Source: Desulfofustis sp. | GTDB lineage: Bacteria > Desulfobacterota > Desulfobulbia > Desulfobulbales > Desulfocapsaceae | Reading direction: 5' to 3' | NCBI GenBank assembly: GCA_030604345.1 | Contig: JAUVWB010000013.1 | Span: 1-13,338 of the forward strand | DNA length: 13,338 nt | Part shown: positions 8,274 through 13,338 of the stretch, one piece after another | Layout of the letters: each line of letters opens with the position of its first letter | Numbering within the stretch: position 1 is the stretch's first letter | Notes under the pieces: generated by a model | Told to the model about the DNA's origin: nothing | What the model saw: the letters and a program-made list of their open reading frames with translations, nothing else | The model's database searches: none | Made by a program: the position numbers and the translations under genes

Positions 8274-8309
8274 GTCGTACCGGGGCCGCAAAAGCGGCCC
8301 CGGTACGAC
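8274..8309 (-). terminator. Strong hairpin terminator after the symporter operon
   Basis: A perfect 16-bp inverted repeat, GTCGTACCGGGGCCGC (8274-8289), with its complement at 8294-8309, closes on an AAAA loop. Read on the - strand the stem is followed by GTCTTTTCG, a short U-run, so it should end the symporter transcript. There is no T-run on the + side. Stem length and GC content are unusually high. Confidence 0.75.
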
Positions 8310-8320
8310 TGATCAGATCT

Positions 8321-8332
8321 GGCCAATTGGCC
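8321..8332. repeat. 12-bp palindrome next to the symporter stop codon
   Basis: GGCCAATTGGCC is a perfect palindrome between the symporter stop codon (8339-8341) and the terminator hairpin. It may add a second small hairpin to the mRNA 3' end, or be chance. Confidence 0.3.
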
Positions 8333-8338
8333 GGCTGT

Positions 8339-9985
8339 TTACCAACCGCCCGGCAACACTGCCCAGATACACAACAACAAGCTGACACCGGCAATGATCA
8401 GACCGGCTTGGGTGCTGTTGTAACGTTCTTCGCTATAGTCGGCCCAGCCGTGAATCTTGTCAACCAGAATCTTGTCCTGTTGGACGGGAATCCGGGCCAT
8501 CAGTGAAGGGATCCGTTCGGTGATCATCGAGACGGTGGTGAGCAGGAAAAAGCCGAGGGGGACGCAGAGCAACGATCCGGACATCCCGAGCTTGGCTTGC
8601 AAACCGGTGGAGATGACGATATTGGGGAAGACATAGGGCGATACGATGATATACGTCAAACCAGCGACGAGGATCGATACGAAGGCCCCGTAGCGGTTGG
8701 CCGGTTTCCACCAGACGCCGAGGATCGCCGCCGGGGCCACGGTCACGCCGGCGAGGCCGAAGGCCCAGAGGATGCTGACCACCAGGAAGGTGGGCGGGTT
8801 AAGGGCGATCAGGATACTGGCCGCGCCGCCGCCGGCAATGGCGCAATAGCCGATGACCTTCATGGTCTTTTCCGGCAGGTTCGGTTTGATGGTGGCGATG
8901 ATGTCCTGGGCGATCATGGCGCCGATGGCCATCAGGTTGGCGCTGATGGTCGACAGACCGGCGGCGATGGCACCGGCGATGACGAAGGCCAGGACCCAGG
9001 CCGGGTTGTAGACGCTGTTGAGGATCAGGGTGATCTTGTCAAAATCGGTGGGGACGATCGTCTGGCCGGAAGTGGCCTCGAAAAAGACGCCGGAGAAGCC
9101 CATGGTGTAAGTGGCGCTGAACGTGATCCCGCAGAAGAAGGTGAACCAGATCATGGCGTTGCGGGCGCTTTTCAGGTTGGAGGCGGTATAGACCCGCATG
9201 CCGAGATGGGGCAATCCCATGGCGCCGATGGTAAAACAGGGGATGAGGGCGGCGTACCACTTGATCCCGTACTTCATGTCGAAGAAGTCGGGAACCGCCT
9301 CGAGCATGGCCGGAACCATGTCGCTGTAGAGCAGCGGCGGAAAATACCAGCCGGTACCGCCCATGGCCTTCATGATGGCGCCCAGGGGAACGATGAAGGC
9401 AACCCCCATGAGGATCATTTGGAAGGCGGCATTGTAGGTGGTTCCGTACATGCCGCCGATGGTGATGTACCCGACGATCAAGGCGCCGCCGAAGATCAGC
9501 GAGATATTGTAGTTGAAGCCGAACAGCATCTCGAACACCTTGGCCACACCGATCATCTGGCCGAGGGCGTACATGACCATGATCAGGATCATGAAGATGA
9601 CCGTGATGTAGGACGTGTTCAGGCCGTAGCGTTCACGAACGAAGTGGGCCGGGGTGAAGGCCCCCATCCGCCGTAACGGTGTCCCGTACCAGAGGGTGAT
9701 GAGCGGGATCGACAGGGTGAACTGGATCCACATGTAGACGAAGGGGACTTTCAGGTTCAGGATCAAGGCGGTGACCCCGAGAAAGGTGGCCAGGCTCATG
9801 TAGCTGGAGGCCATGCTCAGACCGTTGGTGACGGCACCGATACTGCGACCCGCCGACCAGTAGTCGGTGGAGGCTTTGGCCCGCTTCTGCGAATACCAGC
9901 CGATCACATAGAAGAGGATAAACGACCCGGCGACGAAGATCATCCCGAGCGTCGGACTCGACAATACCCATTGCTGTTGTTCCAT
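8339..9985 (-). CDS. Sodium:solute symporter family (SSS) permease
   Basis: A 548-residue inner-membrane transporter with about 13 hydrophobic segments, the size and topology of SSS proteins such as ActP and PanF that import monocarboxylates or related solutes with Na+. Seen: STDYWSAGRSIGAVTNGLSMASSYMSLATFLG (39-70, in parts), the typical early block; LRRMGAFTPAHFVRERYG (104-121); the signature GGMYGTTYNAAFQMILM (177-193); and AGLSTISANLMAIGAMIAQDI (342-362), where Ser345/Thr346 sit near the expected Na2 site. A cytoplasmic stretch (DKIHGWADYSEERY) precedes the last helix. The Shine-Dalgarno at 9996-10002 fixes the start. The small membrane gene just upstream is probably its partner. The early and LSTISANLMAIG blocks recall acetate/propionate-type members, but the substrate is not proven. 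Confidence 0.9.
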   Translation of the reverse strand: MEQQQWVLSSPTLGMIFVAGSFILFYVIGWYSQKRAKASTDYWSAGRSIGAVTNGLSMASSYMSLATFLGVTALILNLKVPFVYMWIQFTLSIPLITLWYGTPLRRMGAFTPAHFVRERYGLNTSYITVIFMILIMVMYALGQMIGVAKVFEMLFGFNYNISLIFGGALIVGYITIGGMYGTTYNAAFQMILMGVAFIVPLGAIMKAMGGTGWYFPPLLYSDMVPAMLEAVPDFFDMKYGIKWYAALIPCFTIGAMGLPHLGMRVYTASNLKSARNAMIWFTFFCGITFSATYTMGFSGVFFEATSGQTIVPTDFDKITLILNSVYNPAWVLAFVIAGAIAAGLSTISANLMAIGAMIAQDIIATIKPNLPEKTMKVIGYCAIAGGGAASILIALNPPTFLVVSILWAFGLAGVTVAPAAILGVWWKPANRYGAFVSILVAGLTYIIVSPYVFPNIVISTGLQAKLGMSGSLLCVPLGFFLLTTVSMITERIPSLMARIPVQQDKILVDKIHGWADYSEERYNSTQAGLIIAGVSLLLCIWAVLPGGW

Positions 9986-9995
9986 GATCGTGTCG

Positions 9996-10002
9996 CCTCC
10001 TT
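9996..10002 (-). promoter_or_regulatory. Shine-Dalgarno of the symporter, overlapping the upstream stop codon
   Basis: AAGGAGG on the - strand lies ten bases before the ATG. Its first two A residues are the last two bases of the TAA stop of the small-subunit gene, so a ribosome terminating there is placed to reinitiate. Confidence 0.8.
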
Positions 10003-10264
10003 AGCGGATATTACCGGTGGAATCGTTCAGGGCCTCGATCTCGTCGTCGAGGTCGTTGCAGAGCTTAGCCTGGAAATAGACGACCACCATCAGGCCAAGC
10101 CAACCCATGAGTACCGGAATGATGTACTGCGACGGAAAACCAAAAACCATTTTGTTCTGCAGGCTGGGAAAGGCGACGAACAACAACCCGAGATGCCCGC
10201 AGATCAGCAATAGAACGCTGAAGATCAGGGTGTACCGAATTTCCTTCTTGTACGCGCTATTCAT
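10001..10264 (-). CDS. Small membrane partner of the sodium:solute symporter
   Basis: An 87-residue protein with two membrane helices (about 11-33, TLIFSVLLLICGHLGLLFVA, and 46-66, IIPVLMGWLGLMVVVYFQA) joined by a short loop with FGFPSQY, and an acidic tail (DLDDEIEALND). Size, topology and position directly before an SSS gene match the small companions known for many such symporters (DUF4212-, DUF485/YjcH- or YhdT-like). I cannot tell which family fits best. ATG 10264 is preferred over an in-frame upstream ATG at 10309 because a perfect AAGGAGG (10270-10276) stands five bases before it. The stop codon overlaps the symporter ribosome-binding site. Confidence 0.75.
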   Translation of the reverse strand: MNSAYKKEIRYTLIFSVLLLICGHLGLLFVAFPSLQNKMVFGFPSQYIIPVLMGWLGLMVVVYFQAKLCNDLDDEIEALNDSTGNIR

Positions 10265-10269
10265 GCTCT

Positions 10270-10276
10270 CCTCCTT
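10270..10276 (-). promoter_or_regulatory. Shine-Dalgarno of the small symporter subunit
   Basis: AAGGAGG on the - strand, five bases before ATG 10264. It decides against a 15-residue N-terminal extension. Confidence 0.8.
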
Positions 10277-10451
10277 GTGTGAAACAACCTTTTGGTTTTC
10301 CCTCGCCACCCTTTTCCGTTGCCGGTTCGACTCGATCGGATACGGGTAGTGGGGTGCTTTCTTCAGGACACGTTAACAACCGTGCCGGATGCTGATGATA
10401 AAGGACATGGTCGTAACGGGAGCGCATGTCAACGACGATTCCGGACATGCT

Positions 10452-10566
10452 CTGAACCTTGGTTCAGCCCAGCAAAACCGCTTTGCTTAGTGACCGTCCG
10501 GGACCGGGACCCGAACGGTTTGACCATCGGTCGAGGAGGAGGGGCAGGCGCTGAGACTGAGCGCTC
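10452..10566. repeat. Row of five consecutive inverted repeats
   Basis: In order: CTGAACC-TT-GGTTCAG (10452-10467, perfect 7-bp arms); AGCAAA-ACCGC-TTTGCT (10471-10487, perfect 6-bp arms); ACCGTCCGGG paired with CCCGAACGGT (10493-10519, nine of ten positions, 7-nt loop); GACC-ATC-GGTC (10522-10532); and GCGCT paired with AGCGC (10548-10564). They follow each other with gaps of 2-15 nt. This could be a structured RNA, a cluster of operators or a degenerate mobile-element end. Confidence 0.45.
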
Positions 10567-10567
10567 G
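10558..10567 (+). promoter_or_regulatory. TGAGCGCTCG motif, copy 1
   Basis: The 10-mer contains the palindrome GAGCGCTC. An identical 10-mer lies in inverted orientation at 10742-10751 and a partial copy at 10697-10704. Spaced copies of a palindromic core before a gene suggest operator sites; the regulator is unknown. Confidence 0.35.
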
Positions 10568-10704
10568 ATCACTAACGGTAACGCGGTTCCAACGCTCGTA
10601 AAGAGGTGGTGCGGAAGGCGTGCCGGTGGAAGCGATGAGCCGTGTGGGGTTATCTGCTCGTCTGTGCCGAAGGCCCTCCCGAAGTTGGAAAAACCATGAG
10701 CGCT

Positions 10705-10733
10705 TTGACAGGATAATGAGTACAGTCTAAGCT
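10705..10733 (+). promoter_or_regulatory. Candidate promoter for cobO
   Basis: A consensus -35 box TTGACA (10705-10710) with a 17-bp spacer leads to TAAGCT (10728-10733), a poor -10. A partial TGAGCGCT motif touches the -35 and a full copy lies just past the expected start of transcription. It would give a leader of about 165 nt before cobO. Confidence 0.35.
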
Positions 10734-10741
10734 AAACTGAA

Positions 10742-10751
10742 CGAGCGCTCA
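10742..10751 (-). promoter_or_regulatory. TGAGCGCTCG motif, copy 2 (inverted), putative operator
   Basis: On the - strand this reads TGAGCGCTCG, identical to the copy at 10558-10567. Its GAGCGCTC core (10743-10750) is a perfect palindrome. It lies about ten bases after the candidate -10 box, where a repressor could block transcription of cobO. Confidence 0.35.
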
Positions 10752-10838
10752 CTCTGCGATAGGGGTATATAAATTCACCGCATGAGGAATGTCAACGATT
10801 TTTATGTAGCGCGATCTTAAGAACCTGCCGAGTCATCA

Positions 10839-10875
10839 CCTGGTGCGACTTTGAACGATTTTTTCGCTCACCAGG
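10839..10875 (+). promoter_or_regulatory. Leader hairpin upstream of cobO
   Basis: CCTGGTG (10839-10845) pairs with CACCAGG (10869-10875), and CGA (10846-10848) with TCG (10864-10866) across a CT bulge, leaving a 15-nt loop. It ends about 20 nt before the purine-rich cobO ribosome-binding region. No run of T follows, so it is not an intrinsic terminator. Confidence 0.3.
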
Positions 10876-10907
10876 GAAGATCATGAGGGGAGCTGGGGAG
10901 GGACGGC

Positions 10908-11429
10908 ATGTCCAGAATGGGGAGAGTCATCATCAACACCGGTCTCGGTAAAGGAAAGACAACGGCGGCTTTGGGGACCGCCTTCAGGGCGCTCGGCCAC
11001 GGCCATCGCGTCTGTGTTATCCAGTTCATCAAGGGTGAGGGTGTCTACGGGGAACGGGTCTTTGCGGAGACGATTCCTGGCTGTGAGTGGCATGTCTGTG
11101 GCAAAGGATTCGTGTTCAGCCGGGAACGGATCGAAGAGGATCGCGCCGTGGCTCGGCAGGGGTTCGCTCTTGCCAAGGAAAAGATGGCCTCCGATGTGTA
11201 TGATCTGGTGATACTCGATGAATTGACGTATCTGCCCCATTTCGGGTTTCTTGACGTAAAAGAGATCGTCGCAGCCATTCAAGACCGGCCGCCGCGGCTG
11301 ACCGTGATCATCACCGGACGAAATGCCCCGCCGGAGTTGATCGCCGTGGCCGATACGGTGACCGAGATGAATGCAGTCAAGCATGCCTTCGCGGACGGTG
11401 TCAAGGCACAGAAGGGAGTGGAGTTTTAA
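10908..11429 (+). CDS. cobO: Cob(I)yrinic acid a,c-diamide adenosyltransferase (CobO/BtuR)
   Basis: A 173-residue cytoplasmic enzyme that transfers the adenosyl group of ATP to the cobalt of reduced corrinoids, giving adenosylcobalamin. Seen: GRVIINTGLGKGKTTAALG (5-23) with the P-loop; VIQFIKGEGVYGE (37-49); the Walker-B-like VILDELTYLPHFG (101-113); and the C-terminal VIITGRNAPPELIAVADTVTEM (133-154, in parts) with KHAF and GVKAQKGVEF, all hallmarks of the family. It lacks the roughly 25-residue N-terminal arm of E. coli BtuR (196 residues), as many short CobO proteins do. ATG 10908 follows a GGGGAGGG ribosome-binding site. The racemase-like gene follows after 10 nt, so the two form one operon. 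No cobalamin riboswitch was recognised upstream. Confidence 0.95.
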   Translation: MSRMGRVIINTGLGKGKTTAALGTAFRALGHGHRVCVIQFIKGEGVYGERVFAETIPGCEWHVCGKGFVFSRERIEEDRAVARQGFALAKEKMASDVYDLVILDELTYLPHFGFLDVKEIVAAIQDRPPRLTVIITGRNAPPELIAVADTVTEMNAVKHAFADGVKAQKGVEF

Positions 11430-11439
11430 GGGGAGTCTT

Positions 11440-12591
11440 ATGACTGCGTTACCGGGAAGTCTCGCCGGGATACGGGTGGTGGATCTGTCGCGTATGCTTC
11501 CCGGCCCTTATTGTTCTATGATTCTGGCCGATCACGGGGCCGAAGTGGTGGCGGTGGAAGATCGGCGTTTTGCCGCAGACAACCTGTTTTTTCCGTCCCT
11601 GTACCGCAACAAGAAGCATCTCTGCCTCAATCTGAAGGAGCCGACAGGGCGGGAGATCTTTTTGCGGTTGGTCAGGCAGGCCGATGTCCTCATCGAGGGG
11701 TTCCGACCCGGAGTGGCGCAGCGACTGGGAGTTGATTTTGCCACCCTGGCCCGGGACTATCCGACCCTCATCTATTGTTCGATTACCGGTTATGGTCAGA
11801 CCGGCCCATTTCGACAACGGGCGGGACATGATGTTAATTATCTGAGCGTCGCCGGCATTCTTGATCTTATCGGTCCGGCCGAAGGGCCGCCGAGCATCCC
11901 CGGGGTACAGATAGGGGATATCGCCGGCGGCGCCATGCAGGCGGCCATTGGTATTCTTTTGGCACTAATTGCCAGACAACGCACCGGCAGGGGGCAGTAT
12001 ATCGATATCTCCATGGTCGACGGCCTGCTCGGCCTGCTCAACCTGCCTCTTGAACTGAGTCTGCGGCACGGCGGGACACCACGAAGGTCGGCCGATTTGC
12101 TCTCGCACCGGTATGCCTGCTACAATGTCTACGAAACAGCGGATCAACGCTATGTGGCGGTGGGTGCTCTGGAGAAACGGTTCTGGGAACGGCTCTGCAT
12201 ACTGCTCGAACTGCCGCACCTGATCGACCTCCAGTATGACGAATCCTGCCGCCACGACGTGATCAGCGCCGTGGCGGCGGTTTTCCGGCAGCGCACCGCC
12301 CATCAGTGGGAGGGAGTACTGGCCGACGAAGACGTGTGCTGTACCGTAGTGGCTCGTTTGGACGAAGTTCTGGTGAATACATTGTTTGCTGAGCGCGAGA
12401 TGGTCGTGTCGGCTCCCGGAGCTGAGGGTGGGGTCCGGCCCATGCTCGGGATCCCGATAAAATTGAGCGACACCCCGGGCGCGATCCGCCAGGGCCCGAT
12501 CGGGTTCGGCGCCAGTTCGGAGGAAATACTGACCGGGCTGGGTTATGCGGCGGGACAGATCAAGGAACTGCAGGAGCAGGGAGTGGTATAA
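11440..12591 (+). CDS. CaiB/BaiF-fold CoA enzyme, alpha-methylacyl-CoA racemase-like
   Basis: A 383-residue protein of the class III CoA-transferase fold. It fits alpha-methylacyl-CoA racemase (AMACR) better than a true transferase: GHDVNYLSVAG places His130, and GDIAGGAMQAAIGI places Asp160, with the same 30-residue spacing as the catalytic His126/Asp156 pair of human AMACR. SRMLPGPYCSMILADHGAEV near the N-terminus, LNLKEPTGREIFLRLV, VLIEGFRPGV, TGYGQTGPF and the late RYVAVGALEKRFWERL also follow that family. It would interconvert the epimers of 2-methyl-branched acyl-CoAs. ATG 11440, after AAGGGGAG (11428-11435), is preferred to an extension reaching back into cobO. A CoA-transferase role remains possible. 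Confidence 0.85.
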   Translation: MTALPGSLAGIRVVDLSRMLPGPYCSMILADHGAEVVAVEDRRFAADNLFFPSLYRNKKHLCLNLKEPTGREIFLRLVRQADVLIEGFRPGVAQRLGVDFATLARDYPTLIYCSITGYGQTGPFRQRAGHDVNYLSVAGILDLIGPAEGPPSIPGVQIGDIAGGAMQAAIGILLALIARQRTGRGQYIDISMVDGLLGLLNLPLELSLRHGGTPRRSADLLSHRYACYNVYETADQRYVAVGALEKRFWERLCILLELPHLIDLQYDESCRHDVISAVAAVFRQRTAHQWEGVLADEDVCCTVVARLDEVLVNTLFAEREMVVSAPGAEGGVRPMLGIPIKLSDTPGAIRQGPIGFGASSEEILTGLGYAAGQIKELQEQGVV

Positions 12592-12652
12592 CGCGTGTCG
12601 GACGGCCCATGACATCGATTCCCGACCATTCCCCGTTGCCGAAGGGGTTTCC

Positions 12653-13338
12653 ATGAGTGGAGATTATTCCGAGTTTTTCAGGGTGTTTGCCCATGTGAGC
12701 AAGGCTATCCATTCCGGGGAAAATACCACCGAGATCCTTGAGCATATCGTCAAGAACATCAGGGATATCCTCGGGGCCAAAGGCTGCATTTTCTGGATCG
12801 TCGATCACGACCGCGAGAGGATCGCGACCATGGTCTCGGACGGTTTCCCGTACCGTAACCTGGCGAGTGTCAACTATCGCGAGCTGATACACTTGTTTGA
12901 TTCTAAGCAGGGACCGTTCACCTTCATTGCCGATGCCCGCACTGATCGGCGTATTCCGGATGTGGACACCATCGGCAAGAAGAGTGTCGGTTCGATCGCC
13001 GGCAGTCATTTCGAGATCATCGGTAACCAGAGCGGTATTCTCGCTGTCTATTTCTATAATTATCGAGAGTTGAGTGAACGGGAGCGGGAGATTCTTACCG
13101 CTCTGGGTGAACAGGGTGCCATCGCCCTGCACAAGGCGTTCAGCTATGATGAAAAGATGTTGCAGAATCTGCGCCAGGTGGTGGAGACGCTGGCGCTGGC
13201 CCTGGAAGCCAAGGACGAGTCGACCCATGGGCATTCGGTTCGGGTGGCGCGCTTTGCCCGGGTCGTGGCTGTGGAGATGGGATTGTCCGAAGGGGACGTG
13301 GAGAGCATTTATCGCGGTGGTCTGCTGCATGATATCGG
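12653..13338 (+). CDS. GAF domain/HD-GYP signalling protein, cut at the right edge
   Basis: The first 228 residues are visible and the frame is still open at the window end. Residues about 15-160 resemble a GAF sensor domain (ILEHIVKNIRDILGAKGCIFWIVD near its start, LTALGEQGAIALHKAFSYDE at its end). A short helix leads into an HD-type phosphohydrolase domain: LALALEAKDESTHGHSVRVARFA (180-202, in parts) and LLHDIG (224-229), with His194, His225 and Asp226 in HD-GYP positions. Proteins of this kind often hydrolyse cyclic di-GMP, but the GYP motif lies beyond the edge. ATG 12653 follows AAGGGG (12642-12647). It lies 61 nt after the racemase-like gene and may be in the same operon. Confidence 0.85.
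   Translation, partial: MSGDYSEFFRVFAHVSKAIHSGENTTEILEHIVKNIRDILGAKGCIFWIVDHDRERIATMVSDGFPYRNLASVNYRELIHLFDSKQGPFTFIADARTDRRIPDVDTIGKKSVGSIAGSHFEIIGNQSGILAVYFYNYRELSEREREILTALGEQGAIALHKAFSYDEKMLQNLRQVVETLALALEAKDESTHGHSVRVARFARVVAVEMGLSEGDVESIYRGGLLHDI

Larger units (their letters stand above)
10277..10907. other. Gene-free region rich in inverted repeats between the symporter operon and cobO
   Basis: About 630 bp without a gene I can support. Open frames here, including one of about 135 codons on the + strand (10292-10699), lack a ribosome-binding site and any known domain and have an unlikely composition. The stretch must hold the divergent promoters of the symporter operon and cobO. It also contains a row of inverted repeats (10452-10566), three TGAGCGCT motifs (10558-10751) and a leader hairpin (10839-10875). 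I looked for the cobalamin riboswitch core elements and did not find them. Confidence 0.6.

Noticed and set aside
8597..9676. Long open frame antisense to the symporter, rich in Asp, Gly and His
   Set aside because: Typical shadow of a GC-rich hydrophobic coding region; the opposite strand is a full-length SSS transporter with ribosome-binding site.
10560..10660. Faint resemblance to a group II intron domain (GGAAGCGATGAGCCGTGTG)
   Set aside because: Only a short similarity from memory, no reverse transcriptase and no domain V pair found; a covariance scan would settle it.
10292..10699. Open frame of about 135 codons on the + strand upstream of cobO
   Set aside because: No ribosome-binding site, no recognisable domain, odd composition rich in Arg, Gly and Cys, and it runs through the inverted-repeat row.
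10801..10840. Possible cobalamin riboswitch (ACCTGCCG resembles part of the B12 box)
   Set aside because: The other conserved riboswitch elements, such as the GCCACTG segment, are not seen in a sensible order nearby.
11371..11439. N-terminal extension of the racemase-like gene into cobO
   Set aside because: A good Shine-Dalgarno (AAGGGGAG) precedes ATG 11440 and family members begin near that point.
12560..13330. Long - strand open frame opposite the GAF/HD-GYP gene
   Set aside because: The + strand frame shows clear GAF and HD motifs; the - strand translation shows none.

Overview
The window is GC-rich bacterial chromosome, densely packed with genes. I read it as a Gram-negative anaerobe, most likely Desulfobacterota (Desulfobulbales-like). 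That is inferred from the gene mix (AzlCD, CobO next to an alpha-methylacyl-CoA racemase-like protein, an Na+/solute symporter with a small partner, CHASE2-type cyclase architecture), not from a marker gene. I see no transposase, phage gene, CRISPR array, rRNA or tRNA.

Layout. Left block, + strand (1-5184): the end of a cold-shock-like OB-fold protein; an MscS channel; a glucokinase and a NahK-like small-molecule kinase with overlapping ends; tgt (tRNA-guanine transglycosylase); and yajC, closed by a clear intrinsic terminator. Middle: azlD-azlC on the - strand (5188-6203), a 400-bp gene-free gap, a membrane-anchored class III adenylate cyclase on the + strand (6604-7686), and a Yip1-type membrane protein on the - strand whose 3' end overlaps the cyclase's. 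Next, on the - strand, come a sodium:solute symporter and its small membrane partner (8339-10264), ended by a perfect 16-bp-stem hairpin. Then a gene-free stretch of about 640 bp rich in inverted repeats. Right block, + strand (10908-13338): cobO, an AMACR-like CoA-ester racemase, and a GAF/HD-GYP signalling protein cut by the window edge.

How the genes may work together. The two sugar kinases are translationally coupled and probably act in one salvage route. The symporter pair is built as one transcription unit, with the stop codon of the small subunit forming part of the Shine-Dalgarno of the large one. CobO makes the adenosylcobalamin used by carbon-skeleton mutases, and the adjoining racemase handles 2-methyl-branched acyl-CoAs, which often feed or leave such mutases; this link is inference. 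The least explained part is 10265-10907, which carries a row of inverted repeats and three copies of a TGAGCGCT motif upstream of cobO.
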